DNA from: Timema cristinae
Taxonomy: Eukaryota; Arthropoda; Insecta; Phasmatodea; Timematidae
Direction: 5' to 3'
Length of the DNA: 64,000 nucleotides
Assembly (NCBI GenBank): GCA_039000515.1
Contig: JBCFYV010000012.1
Span: 91,207,588 to 91,271,587 of the forward strand
The translations under genes and the position numbers were made by a program. Positions 32,481 to 44,089 of the stretch are shown here, piece after piece (position 1 is the first letter of the stretch; each line of letters opens with the position of its first letter). The notes beneath the pieces are model-generated. The model was not told the origin of the DNA and searched no databases. It saw nothing but the letters and a program-made list of their open reading frames with translations.

Positions 32481-35400
32481 ACCACTCCCTTTCCTGTCTT
32501 TTAGTTCTAAATCATTTTTCGAAAAACAAGTTAGCCAAGATGTAAAAAAAATTTTAATTGATCACTACACACCTGAGAGAACCAAAGTAGACTTTTTGGT
32601 TACAGTAGAAAATTTGAAAATCATTAGGGGAAAAAAATTCATTATTCTCAAATAAATATTTTTAATGTATACTGAAAAGTTTCAAGGAGGTTAAAGCTTC
32701 ATAGTCAACCTTTTAACATGAAAAAAATCTGGGGTGGGAAATTCAAATTGTTTAACCGATGATCAACTCTACTTAAACAGATCAACTTTACCCGAAATAA
32801 CTTTTATTGATAAACGCTCCCAAACATTATATGTGTGTAAACACTGATAACATTTATAACTAACCACAGTGCAGCTAAAGTATTTTTTTAATATACATAT
32901 ATATATATTTTTTTTTTTAGGTTAACCTTTTGCTGAACTTTCCCCAAAGCAACTAGCCCAAGAAATGAAATGTCTGGTCACCTCATGCCTTAACTGCATA
33001 CAGTCAATCTATAAGTTTATCTTTCTTTATTTATTGTTTTATAAAATATATTCTTAGTGTCTCATGGATCTTGGAAAAGACTATTTTAAATAAGCTAATG
33101 CTTGGCAATACTAAAATAATTGGTTTAATCAGTTTTATTTTAGCTAAAACAGAATATTTTTAACATTTGTAACATAATTAAACAATTTAGATGTTTGAAG
33201 ACTAGTTCACCTGAATGATCACAACACAAAACTACACAACATTCTTTAAAAGAGATTTTACTTAGTATATATTTTGAATGACTAAATAATACGAAAGAAA
33301 ATTTCTGGAACATTATCATGTAGCTAAAGCAATTAGCAAAAAAAAAAAAAAAAACATAACTTAACTTTGCTCAATCAACACTTGGTAGAGACTTTATAAG
33401 TTTCTATAATTATCTGTTGTGAAGAGTAGTCTTGTCTAATCGTATAAAAAATGTTATTGAGTGAAGTATTCTTGGATTTTTTATTCAGCGTTTTATCTCT
33501 CACTCAATTATATAAACGTTTATGGGAGTGTCATATCACATTTTTCTAACAAATTCTGTCACCACTAATGTTGTAAAGTGAGTGTCTAAACATTAGATTA
33601 TTTGTTTTTAATTGTGTAAGTTGTTTCAGTGTATGAAACTAACAAAAAAAAAAAAACTGTCGATGATTGTGTATATACTGCCATATAGACATAAATGAAT
33701 GGACTGCCAGACGCAGAATGGTGCAATTGGAAGTTTGAAGTAAGGACTTAAAAAACTTCTACCAATAATAATCGGAAAGAAAAGATTTCTTTCTTGAAAC
33801 AAATATGTGATTTTTTCCTGAACTTCCATTTAATTCGTCTTGTAATATTTTATTTACGTAAAAGGTGAGTGTATATATATATATTATGTTATTTGTATCC
33901 TGCAGTAATACTCCTAAGAAAACACTGTAAGGATAGGTAATTTTGTACCATAATATATGTTGTTTTTTTTGACTGACTGTGCTTGAATATGTATTTCCTT
34001 TTCTCTAATGTTTTTTTTCTTTTTGAAAAATTAGAAAAATACTCAATATTTATTAATGTAATTAGATAAATATCAACATCCATAAAAAAAAATGTAGGTG
34101 AAGGAACATTTAGATAAAGTTTTAAGGACATTCTTACAACAACAAAATAATCACAGTGTTGTCAAGTTTACCTGTAAATTTTTACATTTGCTATGGTCAG
34201 AAACAAGGAGGGTGGTACCTTATTCAAAATCACTTTCTTTCCTGATAGTCAATCTTGCCTATTTTCACATTTTGTTAAATCCCCAGACATGCCTCAACGA
34301 TATTTTGTTTGCCTTTACTAAATTCCTGACATAAAAGGATTTTCAAATTCATCATCTAGCTACCTAATTTCTTATGAAATTGACAAATGTGTAAAACTAA
34401 CTTATGCGACTTGCATGCAAATTAAAGAATAATGGATTCAAAAATCAAATAAATTTGTTAATGTTTATTATTTTCTCTGATGTAATAATAAAATCATACA
34501 AGTGCAGAGATTCAAATTCTGAGACCAGGGATTTTCCTTTTGATTCAAGCTTGTTGAGAGAGGAAGGAGGCATATAGAATAGTCACTAATTTCTACTACA
34601 CAACACAGAGTACTATCTTAAATTATATAGGATTATAGGAGGTACATCTGGCCATATCTTTAATGCAAAAGGGGGAAATTACCAACTGGATCTTTGGCGT
34701 TATGTGCCAATTGCATTACCATTATTTACTTACTTAAAATGGTTCAGTATATTAGCAACCAAATAATCCAAGAGAATAAGTGTAGATTTTAAGTAAATAC
34801 ATCTATATAGAGATGGGATATATTATAGAAGGAAAAACCACCTCTATTTCATGTATGTTCATGTGTTTTGTTTTTTTTACTAATATAACAATTATTTTAT
34901 TCCTACAAATGTTTACATAGACACAAATCTGTGTTTATTCTGTATCTATATATTGTGTATCTATGTTATATTAAATGTGAAACTGTGTTAATTATTTTTA
35001 GTTTGATATAAAGTTGCAATAAATACCAACACATAACAACAGGAATAATTATTGTAATTAATCAAATAATCAAATATACAACAAAGAGTATCCTTAAAAT
35101 GTGTTATAGGTATTTAAAACTTATATTTTTGAACAAATTAATTTTGTAGAAAAGTATTAATACATGCCATTTTATTTAAAATTAGTCGATGCTTCCCATA
35201 AGAGGGAAGGAACAACTTGGGATGATTTAAGATAATACAAGTTGTCATCCTTCGTGTTGAAATTTATAGTTGGTGGATTATTACACCCAAAACTGTTTGT
35301 CCAAAATATTCTGCCATTTTCCATAAAAATAGTATGAATCCAATTTTAAAATTGTCATGAATGTATTGTGAATGCAAGTTTTCTTGTTTTCACAGCAAAA

Positions 35401-35648
35401 ATTGTGTACAGTACATTCATAACCATACGAGAAAAAGAGTAAGAAGAAACCCAATTACTGTTTTGATAGAAGCTTTGTTGTTAATTTATTTTTCCAAGTT
35501 AAGGTAGAACTATTTGTTTAATATTACACAGTAAATACACTATTGGCCCGAATATAGTGTGATATTTTTCTCCTTCTTTCCAAAATCTACTCGTATTATA
35601 TGTGCAAACTAACATTTTTCTCTGAAAAAAAAAAAAAAATCCCTACAG
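32481..35648 (+). other. AT-rich non-coding region
   Basis: Long poly-A/T runs and short AT repeats (atatatat at about 32900 and 33870). No gene, SINE or paired inverted ends were recognised. Confidence 0.5.
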
Positions 35649-35718
35649 AGGGAGTGACCCATCCTCGCCGCCAGAGTCTCGATATCAGTCGGACTCAGCC
35701 AGCTTGATTTGTTTGTAA
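35649..35718 (+). CDS. Candidate alternative last coding exon of MGAT2
   Basis: A short GC-rich island in AT-rich DNA begins directly after a good acceptor (poly-A tract, then atccctacag ending 35648). Read in phase 2 it gives GSDPSSPPESRYQSDSASLI, then CL and a TAA stop. The codon AG|A and the frame fit exactly a donor at 29219/29220 inside MGAT2 exon 7 (GGGCAG|GTAGCA). The resulting protein would be about 22 residues longer. The donor is weak and the intron would be 6.4 kb, so this may instead belong to an unrelated gene or be chance. No other exon of a separate gene was seen on this strand between 29.2 and 35.6 kb. Confidence 0.42.
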
Positions 35719-38427
35719 CCTGCTGGAACTGCACTTGGCAAGAATAATGGAAAGCGTGGTATGATAAATTAGGTTAAAATGTGATAAAGAATTTTCACCC
35801 TTTGGTGTCACTAAATTGGTAATTTAGTAGAACAGTTTTAATTCGGTGGCTGAATCTGCTCTGTGTTACTGATATAAAAAAATCATCCATGGCAGATCTG
35901 TAATTGAGTAATTATGTTGAAAAGGCTTCCTTAACATTTCAAGTAAACAAAGTAATGAAAATAAGTTATGATATGAATTTTAAATTAAAAGCTATAAGCA
36001 AGGCACAACAACCAATGTGAGGTCGCTAACAAGTTTGACGTTTCCAAGGCTAACATAATATTTTAGAAGAAAAAAATGTTTAGGATTGCCTCCACATCAA
36101 GAAAAGCATTTATAGTACCTTATAAAACTGCGTCAAATTTGTTTAGTTTTTTACCTTGAGGTATATTCAAGATATTTTATTTTCATGTGGAGCATCTTGC
36201 AATTTTAGGATCACATTATTGGCGAGGCTACATTGTATTCAGGCCAATACGGATATATAGTTTGTTTATTTATGTTAGTTTTGATAAACTTACAGTATTT
36301 TGGTGGTTGTTGGTTGATTTTTATTGGTTGATGGAATCACTAAATTACTGCTGAGCTAATTTTATGGGAGACCAGTGAAGGAAATTACAATTTGTTTTAT
36401 TCTAATATGCTTCAATATTTATCCACACATTTTATAACATATTGAAGAAGTTGCAGGAAAGAGGAATCAGAACAAATAAAATGAACAAACACAATATGAC
36501 TTTTACAATTAAAAGAAACACAATTTACAGTTTACACTGCTGCCACTAAAATTTTTCATCGTAAAATCCATCCTGTATTTGTTCCTATCACTCTTTTCTA
36601 CACCTTCTTTCATGTATGAGATTATTTACCTCAAAAAAATTAAAAGAGCAAAACAAGTGTGGACTTTAAAATAATGTAATGTAAGTGAGGGAAGAAGCCA
36701 ACCTGAAAGGATATACGCTAACTTCTCTCTTCTCTTCAATTATTCATCCTTCCATTTTCTCATCACTATTCTTGTTCACATAATTAAACATAATTTAAAT
36801 TGTGTACAACTGAAAATTAATTGTTTATATTAAGGCTTAATCCATAGTCTTTTCAGGTTAGTTCCCTTTCTCTTTCTTACATTTTACACGGTTTTAATTA
36901 AGCCTCTTCTACATACTCAATTTCTGTGCTTAATCATGTAATACTGTGCCTACCAATGGAAAAATATAATACCTTGTCCAATCATAATCATTGAAATAAA
37001 ACAATTTAAACATATTACATAAACATAATCAACATTTTCATTAGAAATGGAATGAATCTTCAAATCTATATAAAAAAAGGTTGTTTTAAGACTTGGTTTC
37101 ATTGACAAAATATGCTATTTTGTTTGTCCCACTAATTTTTAGTAATTTATTAATACAATTTTGACCTTTTTTTTGTGATCTTGTTATTCTTCCAACTACA
37201 GAAGTCATTATAATTACTTTTACCAATTATTTAAAACAGTTAGTTGAAGTCAAGCTGTTCATAATTATATTCAAAATATTTTTTGAGTTTTTTTATGTAT
37301 CTCTAATCTCTCATATACCATAGGATTCGAGGAATCATAGATTCAAGAATCCCATTTTTAATTCTCATAATTTACATTTCTTTGTTTAGTGTTTTTTAAT
37401 TAAAATACGATACAATTATAATATGTTGACCATTTCCTTTACAATAATTAATCCTTTTATTACAATCAACACATTGATGCTCATTTATTTGTGGCTCTCT
37501 GCAGTTTGTAATGACAAGCCTTAAGGAAGTTTAAGCATGTCCAGTTTCTTTGCAGAGCTTTGGACCTTGCAGACGATGGACCTTAGACCAGGGCTTAACA
37601 CTGTTTTCATATATTGATGCAACTCATCATAAACTGTTTCCAGCCTGTGGCCGAGTCAGTTTAGTAAAATGTCTCCATCTTCCTCTATCCTTCTATAATT
37701 CTTCTCCTCTCACTTGCACACTTTCTGTTATCTGCTCCTCTCATCCCTTTCTTAGCCTCCCTTGTGGTCTTTTTTTTTTTAATATAAGCATATACTTCAT
37801 ATAACTTTATAGCTTTCCTTGACCTTAATCCCTTTCTTGTAATTACTATCACTTCACACGTTGCCACGCTAGACTTTGATGCAACTATAGGATTATAATA
37901 TAGTTGTATGGAAACAGCTAGAAACAAAAATGCAAGTAGAAAAAGCAAATATTCTAAATAGGTCATTGACTCTTGGCAGCTTTAGAAGGTAGTAAAAAAT
38001 GCAACAATTCATTAAACTATTTTATGTTTAAGAGTTTTTTCTGTGCACATGTGTTTCACACCTCCTTTGCAAATAACTGGCCGGCACTTAGTTTCCTGTA
38101 AATCTTACTCCTAATATATAAACAATAAATAATTTTCATATTTATTTAGCAAATCTTATAATTAAATATAATTGATGTTCCTAATTTGATTATATCCTCA
38201 ATAGCAGCCATTTAATTTCATCCTCTAATACAGCATTTTTGAATCTATTAGTTGTAAATTCAACTTCCAGTGTTTTGGCCCATGAGTAATCGATCACTAA
38301 TACAAAGTGTGGGACTATAATTTTTGTTGTTTTTGGATTTTCAAAATAGTTTAATTCAACCTTTTTTTACTATGCACTGCCAATAAATAATATTAAATAA
38401 TGGATTGTCCATCAAGAATAGACACTA
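35719..38427 (+). other. Intergenic AT-rich region
   Basis: No gene recognised. Contains copy 2 of the shared repeat tail (37639-37690) and a pyrimidine-rich stretch up to about 37790. Confidence 0.5.
37624..37690 (+). repeat. Shared interspersed repeat tail, copy 2
   Basis: tcatcataaactgtttccag then cctgtggccgagtcagttta and gtaaaatgtctccatct, matching copies at 23070-23206 and 40131-40183. Confidence 0.7.
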
Positions 38428-38998
38428 TGAGGGTGTTTCAATATATAAGGAAACAATATCTTTCATATAAAAGCATTTATCTTCTTGGGCACCCATAAAT
38501 GGTTGATCAAGAGGCTTTCAACCCCTCTTATCTCACTGCAATATTTATTTTTGTTAATTTTCTGAAAAAAAAATTAAGTATTTGGGATGTGGCTGCCATT
38601 TGCTATTAAAACTTTGAATCATGATTATCCGAGTTAATAGAGATAAAATGTATATTTACTCCCATTACCTCTTTAACAGCTTTCTTTCAGTTTATTCTGT
38701 TCAGTAATCTTATGAAAAATATGTTTCTTTTCAATGGGTTCCTCTACAACTCCACTTTATTTTTTGTTAATTTTTCAGAAATTATATTTTTTTGCTAAAA
38801 TTGGCTCTTTAAACTCATATAATTAGCTCAGAATGTTGTTCAAATGCTCTCAAATTCCCTCTCACATGGTTAAATTCCTGAAATTTTCTCTGGAGGGGAG
38901 AGGTGCCCCAGCCGATGAGGCTCCAATCCACCCCCCCATTTTTAAAACCCACATGGGCACCCTTGTTTCGTGTTACCATACTCATTGAACCACCCTCA
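38428..38998. mobile_element. mariner-type MITE with TA duplication
   Basis: Inverted ends TGAGGGTGTTTCAATATATA (38428) and TGAGGGTGGTTCAATGAGTA (read inwards from 38998), flanked on both sides by TA. 571 bp, no coding capacity. Ends and TA target suggest the Tc1/mariner superfamily. Confidence 0.7.
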
Positions 38999-39899
38999 TA
39001 TTGTCAATAGAGGAATCATTTCAAAACTATACCTTTCCATTAGCAAAAATATGTTTATTTTATTATGTTTTTGTTTTAAATTTTGATCAACTATTTTTGA
39101 AATCTAGTCATTCACTGCAAGAGAGAGAAATAATTAGATATAAGCATTTGTATTTTTTTTATGTGTGTGTTTTTGAATCAATAATTGGAACTGGTGATAA
39201 CATAATTAATGTAGATTATTATTATTATATATTATTAAAACCAAAGAAGGATAAATATATGGTAGAGGAAAGGTAAATGTTCTATAAAACGAGTTTTTAT
39301 GTTGAACTAAGTGAAAATAACTCTCACATTCACTGTAAAGTTATTTCAAATTTGTAAAAGTGGAAAATAGAATGTTTAATTCACAACATATTCTACTCCA
39401 ACATGTGTGTTACAAGTGAAACGGAAAATAAAGAATGGTTTGATTTTTTGTTTGTGTTTTACATTACCTCACTATCCTTATTTATCAAATTCCTTTTACA
39501 TTTTCTATTTATGTCCTGAATTTTTTTTTACCAATGTGCTTCTTTCTCTCGCTCTTAATCTTTTATTTTTTAAGAAGTATCATATGTTCTACACTTTATA
39601 CTGGAGCCTTGAGGCAGTAGCTACCTCTTTTCTTCAAAAGGTATCCATTCATTCATTAACTCATTGTCCAGTGGTATCAATATTAAGTACTAACCGTGTT
39701 CCTTTATTGTAAAAGCCATTTTTTGTTCTTATCTCTTTCCTGTACCTTTTTAGACATATAACACTATAAAAATACTCCATAGCTTGAGCCGCCGCCGTTA
39801 GTTTTGATAGTGCCAACATTAGGAGATAGAGGGTGTCATATGGTCAACACAATGAGCCCTCCAACTGTTAATCGTGGTTTTATAGACAGGAGCTGCTAC

Positions 39900-40045
39900 T
39901 TCTTAACTCAAGTAGCTCCTCATGAGGCCGAGTTTGACATAATTCAAGACCTGCTTCACAGAAAAATTCTGGAAGTACGGGGTATCAAACTCAGACTTCT
40001 AGATCTGTATCAAGGAACTCTGACCACTAGCCCACAGAGGCAGAC
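39900..40045 (-). repeat. tRNA-derived SINE, antisense
   Basis: Minus-strand A-box-like TGGGCTAGTGGTCAGAGTTC and B-box-like GAGTTTGATACC, related to the copy at 24962-25108. Confidence 0.5.
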
Positions 40046-40130
40046 ATACTACAAACACTATCATCTAAATAAAAACAGAATATTAATCTAAAATAGGACA
40101 CAGTATAATTCAATTTCGCTAGGCTTACAA

Positions 40131-40183
40131 TCATGAGCATCATCATCAGTTTCCAGCCTGTGGCCGGGTCAGTTTAGTAATAT
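40131..40183 (+). repeat. Shared interspersed repeat tail, copy 3
   Basis: gagcatcatcatcagtttcc then agcctgtggccgggtcagtt and tagtaatatg, matching the copies at 23070-23206 and 37624-37690. Confidence 0.7.
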
Positions 40184-40869
40184 GTAGGGACGTGCAAGAC
40201 TCAAAAATTCAAGAAAAAAATAATCTCAACCTCGTCTCGAAAGTTAAAAAATGAATCTCGAAAATTCGAGAAATAAAAATAGCGAATAATGGCCCTAAGA
40301 AATTAAAAAAATTAAACAGGGAATTTATTATTGCCAATAATATCATAACAAACCAAAAGTAGGCCGCAATCCCCCCTCCTAAACAGCTTAATTAAGAAAT
40401 GTTTTGGCTATAAATATTGTTTTTCAATATCAAACTTTGACAATTTAAGCTGTTACACTATATAATTAAATTATAAATGGTGTTCATCATAATTTCTAAT
40501 TACCTATCGCTATTTTATTAGCGTTGCTTTGTCCATTTTAAATATGTTTAACTCATTTAGTAACTCAACATATTTGTATTGTGCAACTACATACACAGTT
40601 TAAATTACAACCACAAAATAAAAAAAAAAAACTGCAAGCTTAACAAAAATGAATGTAAGTCCAAAGTTGGCTGATGTTCAACTCTTACTTGCTGAAAGAT
40701 TAGGCCCAATGCACCAGTATTTTGTATTTTATGTATCTGCAAATTTCCTTGAGCGTTTGTTTAACCCTTGTCCTACTAGCTTTATAAATATATAAATTAA
40801 AATCTTTTTTAAGGTTGGAATTTGTTTTTACTGTGGTAAGTTAATTAGGAAAATTGAGAGGTTTTAGTC

Positions 40870-42939
40870 CAGGGAGTCGAACAGGAACCGGAACCGATAA
40901 CCAACCGAAACCCTAAAAACACTATTCTGAAGAACCAGAACCATTAAATAATTTTAGGTTCATAATAGTTCTAAAAGGTTCTTAATTTTACAGAATTGTA
41001 TATAATTTTGACATGTTGCACACCTTTTGTTTTCTTTCCTAAGTTTAGTTTAATTTTGAAATGTTGTGTTCCCCCCCCCCCCCCCCCCCCCTTTTCAGTA
41101 AGTTCTGAAAGGACTTGATATATTTTAGTTTACTACTTTGTTTGAAACCTCTTTTCTAAGGTGATTAGCAATACACTTATGAGTTTAGATTCTGGAGGAA
41201 TGTCATGACTAATACATTGTTATCTGTTTTCTCACTTTAATGTTTAAGCTCGAGGTTTAAGATGTATTTAGCTTTGATGGACAGCAGATAAATACGACAT
41301 TCCTCAGAAGTTGAATGAGAGAAATTAAGAAATCATCTCTTTTGGACCTACAGTCTAAGCATATCATGCTTAGTACTTCCTGGAAGTAAAAACTGATAAT
41401 GTGGTGGTTGGTTGAACAGCTTCTAATAGCAGGAAAAGGGAGATGGAGGGTGGTAAAATGCAAAACTTTAAATTCTTCCACTCAAGTTTAAATTAGGAAG
41501 TAGCTCAGACAGTGAATGTGTTCCTAGTGTACAGTGCGGAGGTGATTATTTTTGTTTGTTAGTAAGTGGTTTAAATAATATTGATGGGGTACATTAAAGA
41601 TAACTCAGTTCGGAAGATTTTTGACTATGAGATTAACGGTGACAGACCAAGATGTAAATTAGAAGGATACACATTTGTTATTAAGGTATGTTATATTTTT
41701 TTAATCTAGCGATACTGTTGATCCAGTGCGTTATTTCCAAAGTGGTTCTCCACTCTCCTTACACACAAATGCAGATACACTTCCTCTAAATATAAAAATA
41801 AAGCCTTCCTCAATCATTTAAAAACGATTATCGAAATTATTACAATGACATAGCCCGAATTATTAAACACACTGTGCTAATTTTTTTTTTCTAAGCTCAC
41901 TTCTTGTTTTGGGGAATTGGGAGGTGCGTCATCCAGGCCCAGGTCGAGAAGTCGCCGCTGCAGTTTTATATTTGAGAGGCATTTGATATGTGTCCTTCTT
42001 GGGTCAGAAGGTCAGAGAGCGGTAGTCGGAAAGATGATACAGGGGAGGTGGAGGAGAGAGGGTTCTTAACTGATAGGCGGGTTGCGTGAAGAGGAGTTGC
42101 GGGGGGATGAAACGGATGGATATTGGAATGGGGCAGGTGTGAAAAGGGCTTTAAAAATGTTGTAATGTTCTGCCCTGGCTTTGCTACGGCGATACTGTGA
42201 AGGCTTTAGAGGGGGGTGGTCATGAGGAGAGGGTGGAAATTCGAGAAGGAGTTGGCAGCCTGGATGGTTCTGAGCACTGGAAAGGTAGGAAGGGTTGTTT
42301 GCAAAAAAAAAAAAAATGAAACCAGACCAATAGATGGCTTCCCAAAGCCTCGAGAGGGTTGGGATGAGATGGCTTGAAGTTTATTTCTATTTTTTCGTTA
42401 TCTCCTTACATTGACAATATTCATCAGCTGGAAGAGGTTGGGCCCAACCCTCCTCCTCAGTCTTATTCTCTAAACTTATGCTAACATATATATCCTAACC
42501 CTCTTATAATTACTCTGACTAAAGCTACATTATTGTTACACATTTTTACAGTTGAATGGTTTTTTTTGTCCTTTATTTGGTAAGGTCTTTGGCTTGATCG
42601 AGCCCTTTGTCCTGGCATGATGTCTTAGATCGTTTAGAACTAGCGAACTGGTGCGCTGGGTTTCTCGGGGAAGATCGTAACCCGTCTAACAGACCGCACA
42701 CGGGAGGGGGGGGGGGCCTCGATGGGAAAAGGGGGTAGGGGTTGCTTAGTGTGTGCGCTTTCACTAGATTGCTCCGCCTCCCTTCCAAGGGGTGCTATTG
42801 GTCTCAGAACGGTCACTAGATGTCACACATTTTTTAATTTAAATAACTGGAACCAGAAAAGGAACACTATCAGGAACCAAAACCTTTATTGTGCTTTAAC
42901 CAGAACCAGAACCGATAAAAATTTCTGTTAGACGCCCTG
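40870..42939 (+). mobile_element. hAT-type element with a possible BED zinc-finger exon
   Basis: Inverted ends CAGGGAGTCGAACAGGAA (40870) and CAGGGCGTCTAACAGAAA (read inwards from 42939). Flanks ttttagtc and ggttatac are only weakly alike. Inside, 41585-41690 on the plus strand reads MGYIKDNSVRKIFDYE, then RCKLEGYTFVIK before GTATGT. This resembles the start of a BED-type zinc-finger exon of a hAT transposase. The rest is degenerate: a poly-C tract (about 41070-41090), a GC-rich stretch (41900-42360) and a SINE A fragment (41735-41880). Confidence 0.55.
41735..41880 (+). repeat. SINE family A fragment, sense
   Basis: Shares ttctccactctccttacaca then caaatgcagatacacttcct with the body of the SINE at 26326-26579; the tRNA-like head is missing. 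Confidence 0.6.
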
Positions 42940-43257
42940 GGTTATACTGTTATATTTTTACAGATTGCAACCCTGGTGAGAAAAGTGAAACAACTCAAAA
43001 ATCTGCGATTTTTAATTAAGATCACAGGGAACTGCATCAAGTTGGCATCCAACTCCAGTGAAAATAACACATCTGTAATTCCAAATACAAGCACCAGAGA
43101 AGAGGGTAGGTGTGTCACTTTATCTTGATTATATTTTGCAATCATTTCACCAAGAACAGTGTCACTTCAGAGTTAGAAAAGTAAAGTCTGTGTTTGTTAT
43201 AAAATACTTTTAATTTATTTGAATTATTTAACAAACACAGTTTAGTAACTGATTGAT

Positions 43258-43478
43258 GGACCTACCAATTTTGCCGGAAAAGGTATTTTCATGTACCTTC
43301 CAGGGTTCTTTCACACGCCACAATCAACATGGAATCAATGGCTTTTTTTCCCCTTTGAGGGAAGTTGTGCTACAGATTTTTATCACTCAAGAAAAATCTG
43401 TCAACCCTGGCTAGGTTTGAACCTAAGAACATCGGGTCCTGAGGAAAGACTTTACTTCAAGACCACCGTGGTTGACTT
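43258..43478 (-). repeat. SINE family B, copy 2
   Basis: Near-collinear with 1482-1685: gccggaaaaggtatttt, ccttccagggttctttcaca, gaagttgtgctacagatttt and an antisense B-box in ggctaggtttgaacct. Lies downstream of the PEBP gene. Confidence 0.8.
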
Positions 43479-43950
43479 ATAGAAGAAAAACAACTCATTT
43501 TGACACATAACTAAAGTTAAAAGAGTCTCAAATAAAATAAACCAAAATTAAAATGAGTAAGAAAAGTGACAAAGAGTTTCACCAAAAAAGTGACTCAACT
43601 CAAAGTGTTTACTTTAATTAGCCTTGTAACATTGTATAACGATTAATGATTTTGACATCAACAGTGTATTTTATGAAGTCCTCTTAGTTACCACAGAGAT
43701 TTTTCTCTAATCTTAAATGACTGCTTGAGATTTTGATACAACTTTTTTCATAGGGGTGCAATGATATGAAAATAATAAAACATGAAATAATGTGCAAATT
43801 CAATTTATTTCTCAATCTAATACATCCACCTTTTTTTTCTTCATTGAAATACAGTGTAATACTCTAAGAAATAATTGAGCATCAATTAAATTAAGGGTAG
43901 TTGAGACCATCCAAACAAAATACATTTTTAATGGAAAAGGCAGGAAGTAT

Positions 43951-44089
43951 CTATACACCAAGTTGTTTGTACAAAGTAGGAACATAGTCATCCCACTCAG
44001 CCTGGTAGAAATTACCAGCAACAGGTTCTCCAAACTTGTATTTAGCTGCAAAATTCCTGATAGAAAACTTTTCACGGTGACTTCCGGAT
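43951..44089 (-). CDS. PEBP coding exon 5: C-terminus
   Basis: Acceptor ttgatttcag; 139 nt, in phase 2, ends with TAG at 43953-43951. Encodes [20 protein letters not shown], then [17 protein letters not shown] and KQLGV, the normal PEBP C-terminus. A different open frame overlaps it on the same strand and is a shadow. Confidence 0.94.

Larger units (their letters stand above)
38999..40869 (+). other. Intergenic region with SINE and repeat fragments
   Basis: Contains an antisense tRNA-like SINE (39900-40045), repeat-tail copy 3 (40131-40183), then tagggacgtgcaagactc at about 40185. The last looks like one hAT-type end whose partner I could not find. No gene was recognised. Confidence 0.5.
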
